Origin: Bacillota bacterium
Lineage (GTDB): Bacteria > Bacillota > Clostridia > Lachnospirales > Lachnospiraceae
Assembly: GCA_023450835.1 (NCBI GenBank)
Contig: JAEXGM010000054.1
Span: 1-45,801, forward strand
Reading direction: 5' to 3'
Length of the DNA: 45,801 bases
Shown: positions 27,132 to 34,899 of the stretch, one piece after another
Position numbering within the stretch: the first letter of the stretch is position 1
Layout of the letters: each line of letters opens with the position of its first letter
Made by a program: the position numbers and the translations under genes
Notes under the pieces: generated by a model
What the model was told of the DNA's origin: nothing
The model's input: the letters and a program-made list of their open reading frames with translations, nothing else
The model's database searches: none

Positions 27132-27145
27132 ACTTACCTACATAC
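27132..27145 (-). repeat. 14-base inverted repeat flanking the xylanase, right copy
   Basis: ACTTACCTACATAC is the exact reverse complement of 26394-26407. It lies 54 bases beyond the xylanase stop codon, just after a small hairpin (27098-27120, CCGGTTA/TAACCGG). Confidence 0.6.
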
Positions 27146-27180
27146 TATATAATATAAGATACTTCAAAATCCTTTGATGT

Positions 27181-27213
27181 AAGGCCGTTTCTAATAAAAA
27201 GGAACGGCCTTTC
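27181..27213 (+). terminator. Terminator of the xylanase gene
   Basis: AAGGCCGTT pairs with AACGGCCTT, followed by TTTCAATAATT. The loop is AT-rich. The U-run is short, so strength is moderate. Confidence 0.75.
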
Positions 27214-27313
27214 AATAATTAAAATTTGTCCGAACATTACTTTTTCATAAAGAGGCAATGTTTTACACATCTGCCGCATAATGATTCAATCGGTTCAGAA
27301 GGAGAAAGGACTA

Positions 27314-28156
27314 ATGAAAAAAATATTGTTTTTATTGATTCTACAAATCATACTGCTGACTTTATGCTCCTGCTCACAAAAAAAGCCGGACAGCTTTGTA
27401 TTAATAAAAGGCGGAACCTTTATAAATACTAAGTCAAACTATTACGGAACAGACATAACAATAAAAGATTTTTATATAGGGAAATATGAGGTGACGCAAA
27501 AAGAATGGACGGAAATAATGGGAAACAATCCTTCTCAGTTCAAAGGACAAGATTTGCCGGTAGAATCGGTCAGTTGGTATGACTGTATAGAATACTGTAA
27601 TAAAAGGAGCATAAAGGAAGGATTAGAGCCCTATTACAATATAGACAAAGATAAGAAAGATTCCGACAATAAGAGTGAATATGATGACATCAGATGGACG
27701 GTCACGACCAAAGAAGATGCCAATGGCTACCGGCTGCCGACAGAAGCAGAATGGGAGTATGCCGCAGGCGGAGGGCAGTTAAGCAAAAGTTTTTTATACA
27801 GCGGTAATGACAATGCAGATGAAGTGGCCTGGTATTGGAGAAATGCGGGTGATAACTATCTAACCGTTGATTGGAACTGGTCTTCCATTGAAAATAATAA
27901 AAATAAGACACATCCGGTCGGTTTACAAAAACCAAATGAACTGGGATTATATGATATGTCAGGAAATGTCAGAGAATGGTGCTGGGATTGGTATGGAGAA
28001 AATTATAAAGACAAGGTAACATCCGGTTCACAAAGGGTCTGGAAAGGCGGCGGATGGATTGGTGATATCAGCTGCTGCGAGCCTGTTTACCGAGGGAAAT
28101 TTGAAGCAAACGGCTCTGGCCCTGACCAGGGAGTGCGTGTCTGCCGCCGGGAGTAA
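27314..28156 (+). CDS. SUMF1/FGE-fold lipoprotein
   Basis: A 280-residue protein with the formylglycine-generating-enzyme fold. It has a lipoprotein signal (hydrophobic 4-16, then LTLCSC, cysteine near 17-19). Family blocks are FVLIKGGTFIN, FYIGKYEVTQKEWTEIMGNNPS, PVESVSWYDCIEYCNKRS, YRLPTEAEWEYAAGGG, GLYDMSGNVREWCWDWYG and the closing GVRVCRRE. The paired active-site cysteines of true FGE are not in their usual register (SCCEPVYRG), and no sulfatase gene is nearby, so sulfatase activation is doubtful; a surface or ligand-binding role is equally possible. The ATG at 27314 follows AGGAGAAAGG. Confidence 0.85.
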   Translation: MKKILFLLILQIILLTLCSCSQKKPDSFVLIKGGTFINTKSNYYGTDITIKDFYIGKYEVTQKEWTEIMGNNPSQFKGQDLPVESVSWYDCIEYCNKRSIKEGLEPYYNIDKDKKDSDNKSEYDDIRWTVTTKEDANGYRLPTEAEWEYAAGGGQLSKSFLYSGNDNADEVAWYWRNAGDNYLTVDWNWSSIENNKNKTHPVGLQKPNELGLYDMSGNVREWCWDWYGENYKDKVTSGSQRVWKGGGWIGDISCCEPVYRGKFEANGSGPDQGVRVCRRE

Positions 28157-28170
28157 AATAAAAATATAAA

Positions 28171-28218
28171 AAAGACATTCCTCTGGCGCAAAGAAAGCTG
28201 TCAGGGAATGTCTTATTT
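28171..28218. terminator. Bidirectional terminator between the SUMF1 lipoprotein and sigK
   Basis: AAGACATTCC pairs with GGAATGTCTT, with A-runs on the left and TATTTTATTT on the right, so it can end transcription of both convergent genes. Confidence 0.85.
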
Positions 28219-28233
28219 TATTTAGTATGGATT

Positions 28234-28875
28234 TTAATAATGGTCCCTGTATTCTTTCTCAAAGTTTTCCCGCAATTTCTTTAACGCCTTTTTCTCGATT
28301 CTTGATACATAAGACCTTGAGATTCCTATTTTACTTGCTATTTCGCGCTGGGTCACTTCTTCCTGTGCATTCAGCCCGTAGCGCATTTCAATAATCTGCT
28401 TTTCCCTTTTACTGAGAACTTTATTAACCAGTTCGTAGAGCCGCTTGACATTTCCCTGCAGCTCAATATCCTCAATAATATCAGCTTCGGAGCTTTCGAT
28501 AATATCCAAAAGATTTATCTCATGCCCTTCTTTATCAGAACCAATGGGTTCGTAAAGGTAGACTTCTTTCGCCTGCCTCTTGCCGCTTCTTAGCATCATA
28601 AGCAGTTCATTATCAATACACCTTGAGGCATAGGTGGCCAGCCGTATACCTTTATCCGGATCAAAGGTGTCGATTGCTTTTATCAGACCAATTGTGCCAA
28701 TGGATATTAAATCATCTATTTCTCTATCCGCCGTGTTATATTTTTTAACAATATGTGCTACCAGACGGAGATTTCGTTCAATCAGGACATCCCTTGCTTC
28801 TTTACTGCCTTCCATGCATTGGCATAGGATCTCCGTTTCTTCCTTGGCGCTCAGTGGCTTTGGAAAAGATTTCAC
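28234..28875 (-). CDS. sigK: Sporulation sigma factor SigK, without a pro-sequence
   Basis: Late mother-cell sigma factor that directs coat and spore maturation genes. The 213 residues contain region 2 (NLRLVAHIVKKYNTADREIDDLISIGTIGLIKAIDTFD, then RLATYASRCIDNELLMMLR) and region 4 with a helix-turn-helix (EVTQREIASKIGISRSYVSRIEKKALKKLR). The KPLSAKEE start is typical of SigK. The start is GTG at 28875 with GAGGTG upstream, and a stop codon lies five codons before it in frame, so the roughly 20-residue membrane pro-peptide of Bacillus SigK is absent, as in Clostridioides difficile. The gene is not split by a skin element. SigE is the main alternative. Confidence 0.85.
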   Translation of the reverse strand: MKSFPKPLSAKEETEILCQCMEGSKEARDVLIERNLRLVAHIVKKYNTADREIDDLISIGTIGLIKAIDTFDPDKGIRLATYASRCIDNELLMMLRSGKRQAKEVYLYEPIGSDKEGHEINLLDIIESSEADIIEDIELQGNVKRLYELVNKVLSKREKQIIEMRYGLNAQEEVTQREIASKIGISRSYVSRIEKKALKKLRENFEKEYRDHY

Positions 28876-28909
28876 TGTAAAAGCACCTCAACGATTGGGG
28901 GGTTATTAT

Positions 28910-28937
28910 TAATCTATGCCCGGTGCTAATTTTAAGT
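28910..28937 (-). promoter_or_regulatory. Candidate sporulation promoter (sigma-K/sigma-E type) of sigK
   Basis: On the minus strand AC (28936-28937), a 17-base spacer and CATAGATTA (28910-28918) match the sigma-K consensus AC-N16/17-CATANNNTA and also resemble sigma-E. It lies 35 bases upstream of the GTG start. Short consensus, so moderate confidence. Confidence 0.45.
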
Positions 28938-28964
28938 GCCTTTCCTACAAAAGAATTTTTCTGT

Positions 28965-29099
28965 TTATTTATACTCTTCCGCTAATTCCTTAGTTGGCAA
29001 TATTCTTTCATATTTCGCATCAATATTATTAAAAAACTCCATCTGGTAATTGAAATTCTCCGCCTCCAATTGATTAAAGTTTCTATCCCCCGGAAGCAA
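28965..29099 (-). CDS. Possible 44-residue ORF downstream of cysN
   Basis: An open frame beginning at TTG (29097-29099) with AAAGG eight bases upstream, or possibly a fragment without its own start. The peptide starts LPGDRNFNQLEAENFNYQM and ends KELAEEYK; its composition is protein-like, hydrophilic and helical. It begins about 17 bases after the cysN stop on the same strand. I do not recognise it. It may be a small protein of the sulfur operon or the decayed end of a lost gene. Confidence 0.35.
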   Translation of the reverse strand: MLPGDRNFNQLEAENFNYQMEFFNNIDAKYERILPTKELAEEYK

Positions 29100-29115
29100 G
29101 CCGTATACCTTTATC

Positions 29116-30717
29116 CTATAAGTTCCACACTGCTACCTTGTGGTATTTTTCAAATCCCCCCTGAGAATTCTCATCCAATTCAATTCCATTTGTATCTAAC
29201 AGCGGATATTTCGCCTCCCGCAGGCCAAATCCTGTAAAGATACCGCCACGTATATTGGCAAAACCAGCTTCCGCCGCCAGGTCAAAATCTGAAGGATAGC
29301 AGAAACCTTCCTCACGCAGGGACAGTGCATCGCCTTTCGTATAAACAGCCGGTGATGCGCTGTGCCGTAATACGGTATGTATATCCCGGTGATAATAAAA
29401 CTGGTCAAAAAGATTGATTTGCAGCTTAAAAGAATCCGATTTCAGGTATACATTATCCTGTTGCTGTTCATTAATGGCTTCAATGACACCGCAGGCCGCC
29501 GTAGCATGGCTTACCCTGTCTATTATTATAAGTTCACCCAACGTTTTGTGTAAACGAAATTCATCCAATACCACAGGCTCCGAAAGTTCAATCTCACAAT
29601 GTCCGATTTCATTTTTTGCAATGGAATCCGCAGGTATCAGAGTTCCGTCATTTACGTCTATCTTATGGCGGATGCCTGTTATAATGGCGGGAATTAACTT
29701 TGTACCTGATTTCATCCAGTATTCCTTTCCCGGAATCAGTTTTTGGTCATCCATCCAAAGCAGAGCAGCCAGAAATGATTTTGCTGTTTTAAGTTCCGCA
29801 TTTTTGGCCAGTACGCACCCTCTGGAGATATCCACTTCCCGGTCCAGCTGAATGGTTACCGGCTGCCCCAGTACTGCACTCTCTACTTCTGCATCCGCAA
29901 GATAAATTGACTTAACCTGTGCATTTTCACCGCTTGGCAGAATGGTAACCATGTCACCGGCAGCAACTTTTCCTGCCTCAATCTGTCCCTGAAAGCCGCG
30001 AAAGCTGTGATTGGGGCGGCAGACCCTCTGCACCGGCATGCAGAAGCCCTTTTCAGGTACGCTTCCCGTAATATCTATCGTTTCCAGATACCTTAAAAGA
30101 GTATCCCCCTGATACCATGGCATCTTATCAGAATATCTGGTGACATTATCCCCTTCTGTAGCAGAAAGAGGAATGATGGCAATATTCTGCAGTCCTACCT
30201 CTCTCCCTAATTCTTCTATGTCCTCAGAAATTCTGGCAAAACGTTCTCTGTCATATCCGATTAAATCCATTTTGTTTACTGCAAACACGAAATAGCGGAT
30301 GCCCATGAGAACGCAGATTCTGGCATGACGGCGCGTCTGCACAAGTACCCCCTGAGAGGCATCCACTAAGATTACCGCCAAATCAGCAAAGGATGCCCCA
30401 ACTGCCATATTTCTGGTATATTCCTCATGTCCGGGAGTGTCTGCCACAATGAAGCTGCGCTGGTCTGTGGTAAAGTAACGGTAAGCCACATCGATTGTAA
30501 TTCCCTGCTCCCGCTCCGCCATCAGCCCGTCAAGCAGCAGGGAATAGTCAATTGCACCGCCTCTGCTGCCCACCTGACTGTCCAGAATCAGGGCCTGTTC
30601 CTGGTCAGCATACAAAAGCTTGGAATCATACAAAATATGCCCGATCAAAGTGGATTTCCCATCATCCACACTGCCGCAGGTGATAAATTTTAAAAGTCCG
30701 TTTTCTGCACTACTCAT
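29116..30717 (-). CDS. cysN: Sulfate adenylyltransferase subunit 1, GTPase (CysN)
   Basis: With CysD it forms ATP sulfurylase, which makes adenylylsulfate (APS) from sulfate and ATP, driven by GTP hydrolysis. The EF-Tu-like GTPase domain has GSVDDGKST (15-23), DTPGH (93-97) and NKMD (148-151), followed by two beta-barrel domains (VCRPNHSFRGFQGQIEAGKV onward). At 533 residues it is CysN alone, with no fused APS kinase (CysC), which fits a pathway that reduces APS directly. Its ATG overlaps the cysD stop (TAATG). It is the last confident gene of the aprA-aprB-cysD-cysN operon. The C-terminal ~90 residues after the barrels are longer than minimal and not recognised. Confidence 0.93.
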   Translation of the reverse strand: MSSAENGLLKFITCGSVDDGKSTLIGHILYDSKLLYADQEQALILDSQVGSRGGAIDYSLLLDGLMAEREQGITIDVAYRYFTTDQRSFIVADTPGHEEYTRNMAVGASFADLAVILVDASQGVLVQTRRHARICVLMGIRYFVFAVNKMDLIGYDRERFARISEDIEELGREVGLQNIAIIPLSATEGDNVTRYSDKMPWYQGDTLLRYLETIDITGSVPEKGFCMPVQRVCRPNHSFRGFQGQIEAGKVAAGDMVTILPSGENAQVKSIYLADAEVESAVLGQPVTIQLDREVDISRGCVLAKNAELKTAKSFLAALLWMDDQKLIPGKEYWMKSGTKLIPAIITGIRHKIDVNDGTLIPADSIAKNEIGHCEIELSEPVVLDEFRLHKTLGELIIIDRVSHATAACGVIEAINEQQQDNVYLKSDSFKLQINLFDQFYYHRDIHTVLRHSASPAVYTKGDALSLREEGFCYPSDFDLAAEAGFANIRGGIFTGFGLREAKYPLLDTNGIELDENSQGGFEKYHKVAVWNL

Positions 30718-31613
30718 TAAAAATACCCCTCCCGTTTGCGTCGTTCCATGCTTCCGGCCGCCTCGTTGTCTATGACTCTGCTGGTACGCTCCGAGGTTAC
30801 GGCAGCAAGGGTCTCGGCAATTACCGTATCCAGAGTGCCAGCCTCCGATTCCACACCTCCGGTAAGCGGATAACAGCCCAGGGTGCGGAAACGTACTTTT
30901 TTATACTCCGGTTCCTCTCCCGGCAGCAGCCGCATCCTGTCATCATCCACCATAATAATATTGCTGTCACGGTATACCACAGGCCGTTCCGCAGCAAAAT
31001 ACAGCGGAACGATTTCAATATTCTCACGCTGTATGTACTGCCAAATATCTTTTTCCGTCCAGTTCGAAATTGGGAACACCCTTATACTTTCGCCTTTATT
31101 GATTCGGGTGTTATAAAGTTTCCACATTTCGGGCCGTTGATTTTTGGGGTCCCATGCGTGATGTTCATTTCGGAAAGAAAAAATTCTTTCTTTTGCACGG
31201 GATTTCTCCTCGTCACGCCGTCCGCCGCCAAAGGCCGCCGTAAACTGGTACTTGTTAAGGGCTTCCTTAAGAGCCTGTGTTTTCATGATATCCGTATAGG
31301 CTGCACCATGATCAAAAGGGTTAATTCCCTGTGCAATGGCCTCTTCATTACGGTAGACCAGCATCTGGATACCCAGTTCCTTTGCCCGCCTGTCCCTGAA
31401 TTCAATCATCTCACGAAACTTCCAGCTTGTGTCTATATGCAGAAAAGGAAAAGGCGGTTTCTCGGGATAAAATGCTTTCATTGCCAGATGGAGCATTACC
31501 GATGAATCCTTGCCGATGGAATAAAGCATAACCGGACGCTCACATTCTGCCGCTACTTCCCGGAAAATATAGATGGCCTCGGCCTCCAGTTTATCTAAAT
31601 GTGTTAATGCCAT
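30717..31613 (-). CDS. cysD: Sulfate adenylyltransferase subunit 2 (CysD)
   Basis: Catalytic subunit of ATP sulfurylase, of the PP-loop ATP pyrophosphatase fold. Recognised by LYSIGKDSSVMLHLAMKAFYP (SGGxDS-like PP-loop), FLHIDTSWKFREMIEFRD, AAFGGGRRDEEKSRAKERIFSFR and PISNWTEKDIWQYI, ending with RKREGYF, which is typical of CysD. The ATG at 31613 follows TAGGAG with eight bases; a GTG three codons earlier is less well placed. The result, 298 residues, is standard. It lies 11 bases after aprB and overlaps cysN. Confidence 0.96.
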   Translation of the reverse strand: MALTHLDKLEAEAIYIFREVAAECERPVMLYSIGKDSSVMLHLAMKAFYPEKPPFPFLHIDTSWKFREMIEFRDRRAKELGIQMLVYRNEEAIAQGINPFDHGAAYTDIMKTQALKEALNKYQFTAAFGGGRRDEEKSRAKERIFSFRNEHHAWDPKNQRPEMWKLYNTRINKGESIRVFPISNWTEKDIWQYIQRENIEIVPLYFAAERPVVYRDSNIIMVDDDRMRLLPGEEPEYKKVRFRTLGCYPLTGGVESEAGTLDTVIAETLAAVTSERTSRVIDNEAAGSMERRKREGYF

Positions 31614-31624
31614 ATGATTCACTC

Positions 31625-31939
31625 CTAATATTTATTTGCATTACGACTGTCTACCGTAAGAATTTGTATACCTCCGTCCGGCTTGGTAATTGTCCAATGG
31701 AGCAGGGTATCTTCCCGCCGTACTGTAAGTTTTCCGCCCAGTCCGCCCATATCCTTACCAAGGAACAGGGCAATTGCCTGCACCGGGCATTCCTTTACAC
31801 AGGAAGCACAGCCCCAGCAGCGCTCCACGTGGCGAATACCCGCTTTTCTTTCATCATCCAGCTGTATTAAGGTACCCGGACAGCTATCAGCACATTGACC
31901 GCAGCCAATACAAACATCTCTCGAAATCTCAATGCTCAT
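31625..31939 (-). CDS. aprB: Adenylylsulfate reductase beta subunit, AprB-type ferredoxin
   Basis: Small iron-sulfur partner that brings electrons to the flavin of AprA. Two 4Fe-4S clusters are set by Cys10, 13, 16, 20 and Cys41, 44, 47, 51 (CIGCGQCADSCP and CWGCASCVKECP). Trp42, directly after the first cysteine of the second set, corresponds to the tryptophan that in archaeal AprB lies between the cluster and FAD. At 104 residues it is shorter than dissimilatory AprB (about 150), lacking most of the C-terminal tail that wraps around AprA. Its ATG overlaps the end of aprA by 11 bases. Confidence 0.86.
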   Translation of the reverse strand: MSIEISRDVCIGCGQCADSCPGTLIQLDDERKAGIRHVERCWGCASCVKECPVQAIALFLGKDMGGLGGKLTVRREDTLLHWTITKPDGGIQILTVDSRNANKY

Positions 31940-33602
31940 ATTCTTCTCCCTCCTGCACCAGCGGCCGGAAAATGATGTTCAGCTTTCCGCCCTCTAACCG
32001 GGAATTTACATACAGCTTCCATTTATCACTGCTCTCCGGATAATCCGTATGCTCGGCAAAACTGTGCCAGCGGGTTTCCTTACGGGCACCCAGGTGGGCA
32101 ATGACTGATTTGCAGAGTGTAAGACGTTCCCGCAGTTCCAGCAGATAGACCAGTTCCTGCATTGTTAAAGCGCTTAGAAAGTCAGATTGTTTCTCTATCT
32201 CAGATATTTTTTCTAAAGCCATGTCCAGTGATCTTTCTGAAAAACGGTAACCGGAACCTATCCCGCCTGCATACTCATCCATAACAGTCTGCATGGCTTC
32301 TTCCAGTTCGTCGGCACTGCTCTTTGCTCCCCGGGAATTTAAGAAGCTCTCCAGCCATTGTTTTCTTTCAATTACCTCTGCCATATCAATGGAGGGATTT
32401 TCACTGTCCATATATTTGACAGCTGCCCTGGCTGCGATTTCCCCCTCTGCGAAAGCGCCGGTCACATACTTCTGAGGACATCCGCCGGCAACATCTCCTG
32501 CTGCAAACAGCCCCTTGATTGTAGTTTCCCGGTTCGTATCCACCCAGTAACCGCTGGCAGTATGACCGCCTACAATATACGGCTCTGTGCCTTCAATTTC
32601 CACATTCTCTACTTCGGGTGTCCGACTGCTTTCCACCCACCGCAGAGTCTGTCCGGGGGCCATATTAAGATATGCTTTCTGCAGATCCTCATCCTGTTCC
32701 TTTGTAATGCCCACTGTACGAAGATAACAGGGGCCGCGCCCTTCCAGATTCTCCGTCACCGTGCCGTATATACGCTGTGAAGTAGTAATACCATACTTCC
32801 CCTCATAGACCTCTCCCTGCGCATTTATCTGCCTGGCACCAACTCCCTGTGCAAGGGTGCCGGTAGGGGCAATGGTATCCTTACAGCGAAGGGCGATGAA
32901 GCGCATTTCAAAGGTGGTCATTTCTGCGCCGGCACGAATTCCCATAGCGTAGCCGGCACCTGTGTTAAAAGGGGGATACCACATCTTATGCCTTGAGAAT
33001 CCGGGGTGATTAGGCCTATACAGACCGGCCGCACCTCCGGTGGCACAGAGTACAGCCTTTGCTGTGATTACATACAGGACCGGTTCCAGCACATCAATGG
33101 CATAAGCGCCTTGAATCTTTCCTTCTCTGACTATATATTCGAATACATTTACCCGGTTCAGTATGGTAACCTTAGGATCAGCGGCCACAGCACCGGCCAG
33201 GATCGGTTTAATATTTTCTCCGTTGATTTTAATATTGCGGTTACCGCGGGTCACATACTTCCCCTGTTCGTCCTTCAGTATCGTCAGCCCCAGGCTCTCC
33301 AGCCTGGCAACCGTACGGTTCAGGCCCTCTGCCATAGTCCGAAGCAGGTCCTCTCTTACAATGCCCTCTGCGTCAGAACGGGCATAGTCCACATAATCTT
33401 TTGGAGTTTTACCAGGTACTATATAGGCATTGATCGCATTCACTCCGGCTGCCAGACAGCCACTGCGTTTAATATTCGCCTTTTCTGCAATAAGTACCTT
33501 ACAACCAGACACTTCCGTAAAGGTCAGGGCTGCATAGCATCCTGCCGTACCGCCGCCAATAATCAGGAAATCCGTACTTATTTGTTTTATCTGCAATTCC
33601 AC
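31929..33602 (-). CDS. aprA: Adenylylsulfate reductase alpha subunit, AprA-type flavoprotein
   Basis: FAD enzyme expected to reduce APS to sulfite and AMP. It belongs to the fumarate reductase/AprA family: dinucleotide loop GGGTAG at about 16-21, GNRNIKINGENIKPILA, CATGGAAGLYRPN, a GHTASGYWVDTNRETTIKGLFAAGDVAGG block and the helical C-terminal domain (about 440-550). The length, about 557 residues, is clearly below that of sulfate reducers (620-670). The context with cysDN and aprB supports APS as substrate; an L-aspartate oxidase-like role is less likely. I prefer the GTG at 33602, ten bases after AAGGA; the ATG at 33614 touches the ribosome site. Confidence 0.87.
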   Translation of the reverse strand: MELQIKQISTDFLIIGGGTAGCYAALTFTEVSGCKVLIAEKANIKRSGCLAAGVNAINAYIVPGKTPKDYVDYARSDAEGIVREDLLRTMAEGLNRTVARLESLGLTILKDEQGKYVTRGNRNIKINGENIKPILAGAVAADPKVTILNRVNVFEYIVREGKIQGAYAIDVLEPVLYVITAKAVLCATGGAAGLYRPNHPGFSRHKMWYPPFNTGAGYAMGIRAGAEMTTFEMRFIALRCKDTIAPTGTLAQGVGARQINAQGEVYEGKYGITTSQRIYGTVTENLEGRGPCYLRTVGITKEQDEDLQKAYLNMAPGQTLRWVESSRTPEVENVEIEGTEPYIVGGHTASGYWVDTNRETTIKGLFAAGDVAGGCPQKYVTGAFAEGEIAARAAVKYMDSENPSIDMAEVIERKQWLESFLNSRGAKSSADELEEAMQTVMDEYAGGIGSGYRFSERSLDMALEKISEIEKQSDFLSALTMQELVYLLELRERLTLCKSVIAHLGARKETRWHSFAEHTDYPESSDKWKLYVNSRLEGGKLNIIFRPLVQEGEEYEH

Positions 33603-33652
33603 ACTACCAACCATTCCTTCCCACTAAGTTACTAATCATTGTAAATGTGGCT

Positions 33653-33681
33653 CTTATAAAAATCCAGAGCTTATTACGCAA
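33653..33681 (-). promoter_or_regulatory. Promoter of the aprA-aprB-cysD-cysN operon
   Basis: On the minus strand TTGCGT (33676-33681), a 17-base spacer and TATAAG (33653-33658). The -35 box lies inside the first operator-like site, so a bound repressor would block it. Confidence 0.6.
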
Positions 33682-33690
33682 ACGTTACAC
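33674..33690. promoter_or_regulatory. Operator-like site 1 (LacI type)
   Basis: TTACGCAAACGTTACAC. It shares the word TACGCAAACGTTA with site 2, exactly 32 bases away (about three helical turns), and TTACGCAAACG with site 3 at 38.8 kb. A central CG in an AT-flanked partial palindrome is typical of LacI-family operators. Confidence 0.65.
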
Positions 33691-33706
33691 AGGAAAACTC
33701 AGAAAA

Positions 33707-33722
33707 TACGCAAACGTTATAC
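33707..33722. promoter_or_regulatory. Operator-like site 2 (LacI type)
   Basis: TACGCAAACGTTATAC, a near copy of site 1. It lies upstream of the apr promoter and 10 bases before the lacI-type gene's -35 box, so it could serve autoregulation. Confidence 0.65.
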
Positions 33723-33732
33723 TTCTTTTTTC

Positions 33733-33761
33733 TTGAAATAATTAAAATAATATTATATCAT
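33733..33761 (+). promoter_or_regulatory. Promoter of the LacI-family regulator gene
   Basis: TTGAAA (33733-33738), a 17-base spacer and TATCAT (33756-33761), about 48 bases upstream of the start codon. Confidence 0.6.
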
Positions 33762-33808
33762 ATTATTCATATATATTTTATATGATTTAGGATGAGGAGG
33801 ATTCGAAT

Positions 33809-34846
33809 ATGACCTTAAAAGAAGTAGCGGCACAGGCCGGAGTATCTGTTTCTACTGTATCACGAATTATTAACTCCCCTGATGACAGCTTTGCCCGCAA
33901 GGAGGTACGGGATCGGGTCTGGTCAATTATCAAAGAAACCGGCTATACGCCCAATCTAAGTGCCAGAGAGTTAAAATGCGGAAGGATAAAAGAACAGGAA
34001 ACCTCTAAAGGCACCTTAGCATGTGTTTTAGGCAGAACCAAAACATTAGAGGATGATCCTTTTTTCGCACAGCTTGCAAGAGTTATTGAGCAAAAAGCTA
34101 TGGAGCAGGGCTATCCTGTACGTCTTTCCTTTTCTGTTCTTGATTCGAACCCGGGCCTCATTCCTGAAAAAACAGCATCCTTTAACGCAGATGGCGCAGT
34201 AATTCTTGGACGGGTCAGCAAAAGTAATATGGCTTTTTTGGAAAAGTACTATAAAAACTTGATTTATGTAGGGCGCAACATCATTACGGCCGACTGCGAT
34301 CAGGTTATCTGCAATGGATATGATGCAACACAAATTGCAATGAAACACCTTATCTCCTATGGTCACCGGCGAATCGGTTATATTGGCGAGATTTCAAGTG
34401 AGGTGCGGTACCAGGCATATCTTGATGCGCTCCATGAACATGGTCTGGAATATTCTGCGAGCCTGGTCTGTAATTGCCCTCAAAACGGCGCCGGAGGATA
34501 TCAAGGTGCTGATTATCTGCTAAGTACCGCACATCCGCTTCCCACTGCTGTTTTCTGTGCGACCGACATCGCCGCAATCGCTGCTTTACGCCGTTTTTCC
34601 GAGTCTAAAATCAAAGTGCCGGAGCAGCTCTCTATCATCAGTATGGATAATATTGAACTCTCCGGATATGTTTCTCCCATGCTTACAACCGTAGGAATGC
34701 CAATCGTCGAAATGGGAACCATCGCCGTCCAGACCCTTATCGACAGAATCCGCAGGCAGCACAAACTTCCCATGAAGATTTTTTTACCCAACAAGCTGAC
34801 AATCAGAGAGAGTGTTGCTAATATAAATGCAGGAGCGTACATATAA
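33809..34846 (+). CDS. LacI/GalR-family transcriptional regulator of the sulfur locus
   Basis: DNA-binding regulator of 345 residues. The N-terminal helix-turn-helix and hinge are classical (MTLKEVAAQAGVSVSTVSRIINSPD, then TGYTPNLSARELK). The periplasmic-binding-like effector domain (about 65-335) has the family blocks HLISYGHRRIGYIGE, AVFCATDIAAIAALR, LSIISMDNIELSGYVSPMLTTVGMP and MGTIAVQTLIDRI. The start has GAGGAGG upstream. It is divergent from aprA, convergent with cysA, and lies between the two sulfur operons, with like operators before both. Binding to those sites is inference. LacI proteins usually sense sugars or nucleotides, so the ligand here is an open question. Confidence 0.93.
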   Translation: MTLKEVAAQAGVSVSTVSRIINSPDDSFARKEVRDRVWSIIKETGYTPNLSARELKCGRIKEQETSKGTLACVLGRTKTLEDDPFFAQLARVIEQKAMEQGYPVRLSFSVLDSNPGLIPEKTASFNADGAVILGRVSKSNMAFLEKYYKNLIYVGRNIITADCDQVICNGYDATQIAMKHLISYGHRRIGYIGEISSEVRYQAYLDALHEHGLEYSASLVCNCPQNGAGGYQGADYLLSTAHPLPTAVFCATDIAAIAALRRFSESKIKVPEQLSIISMDNIELSGYVSPMLTTVGMPIVEMGTIAVQTLIDRIRRQHKLPMKIFLPNKLTIRESVANINAGAYI

Positions 34847-34899
34847 AGATAGATTTCATCGTTTCCCTTGAGTTAAATGGACCCATTGATTTATCCCCA

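Noticed and set aside
27226..27432. 68-codon plus-strand frame overlapping the SUMF1 lipoprotein start
   Set aside because: No ribosome site, overlaps the well-supported lipoprotein signal sequence in another frame.
33006..33635. 209-codon plus-strand frame opposite aprA
   Set aside because: Fully antisense to a conserved flavoprotein gene, no ribosome site, and no recognisable protein features.
33674..33722. CcpA catabolite (cre) sites
   Set aside because: The central CG is present, but the outer TG and CA positions of the cre consensus do not match; the repeated word fits a dedicated LacI-type operator better.
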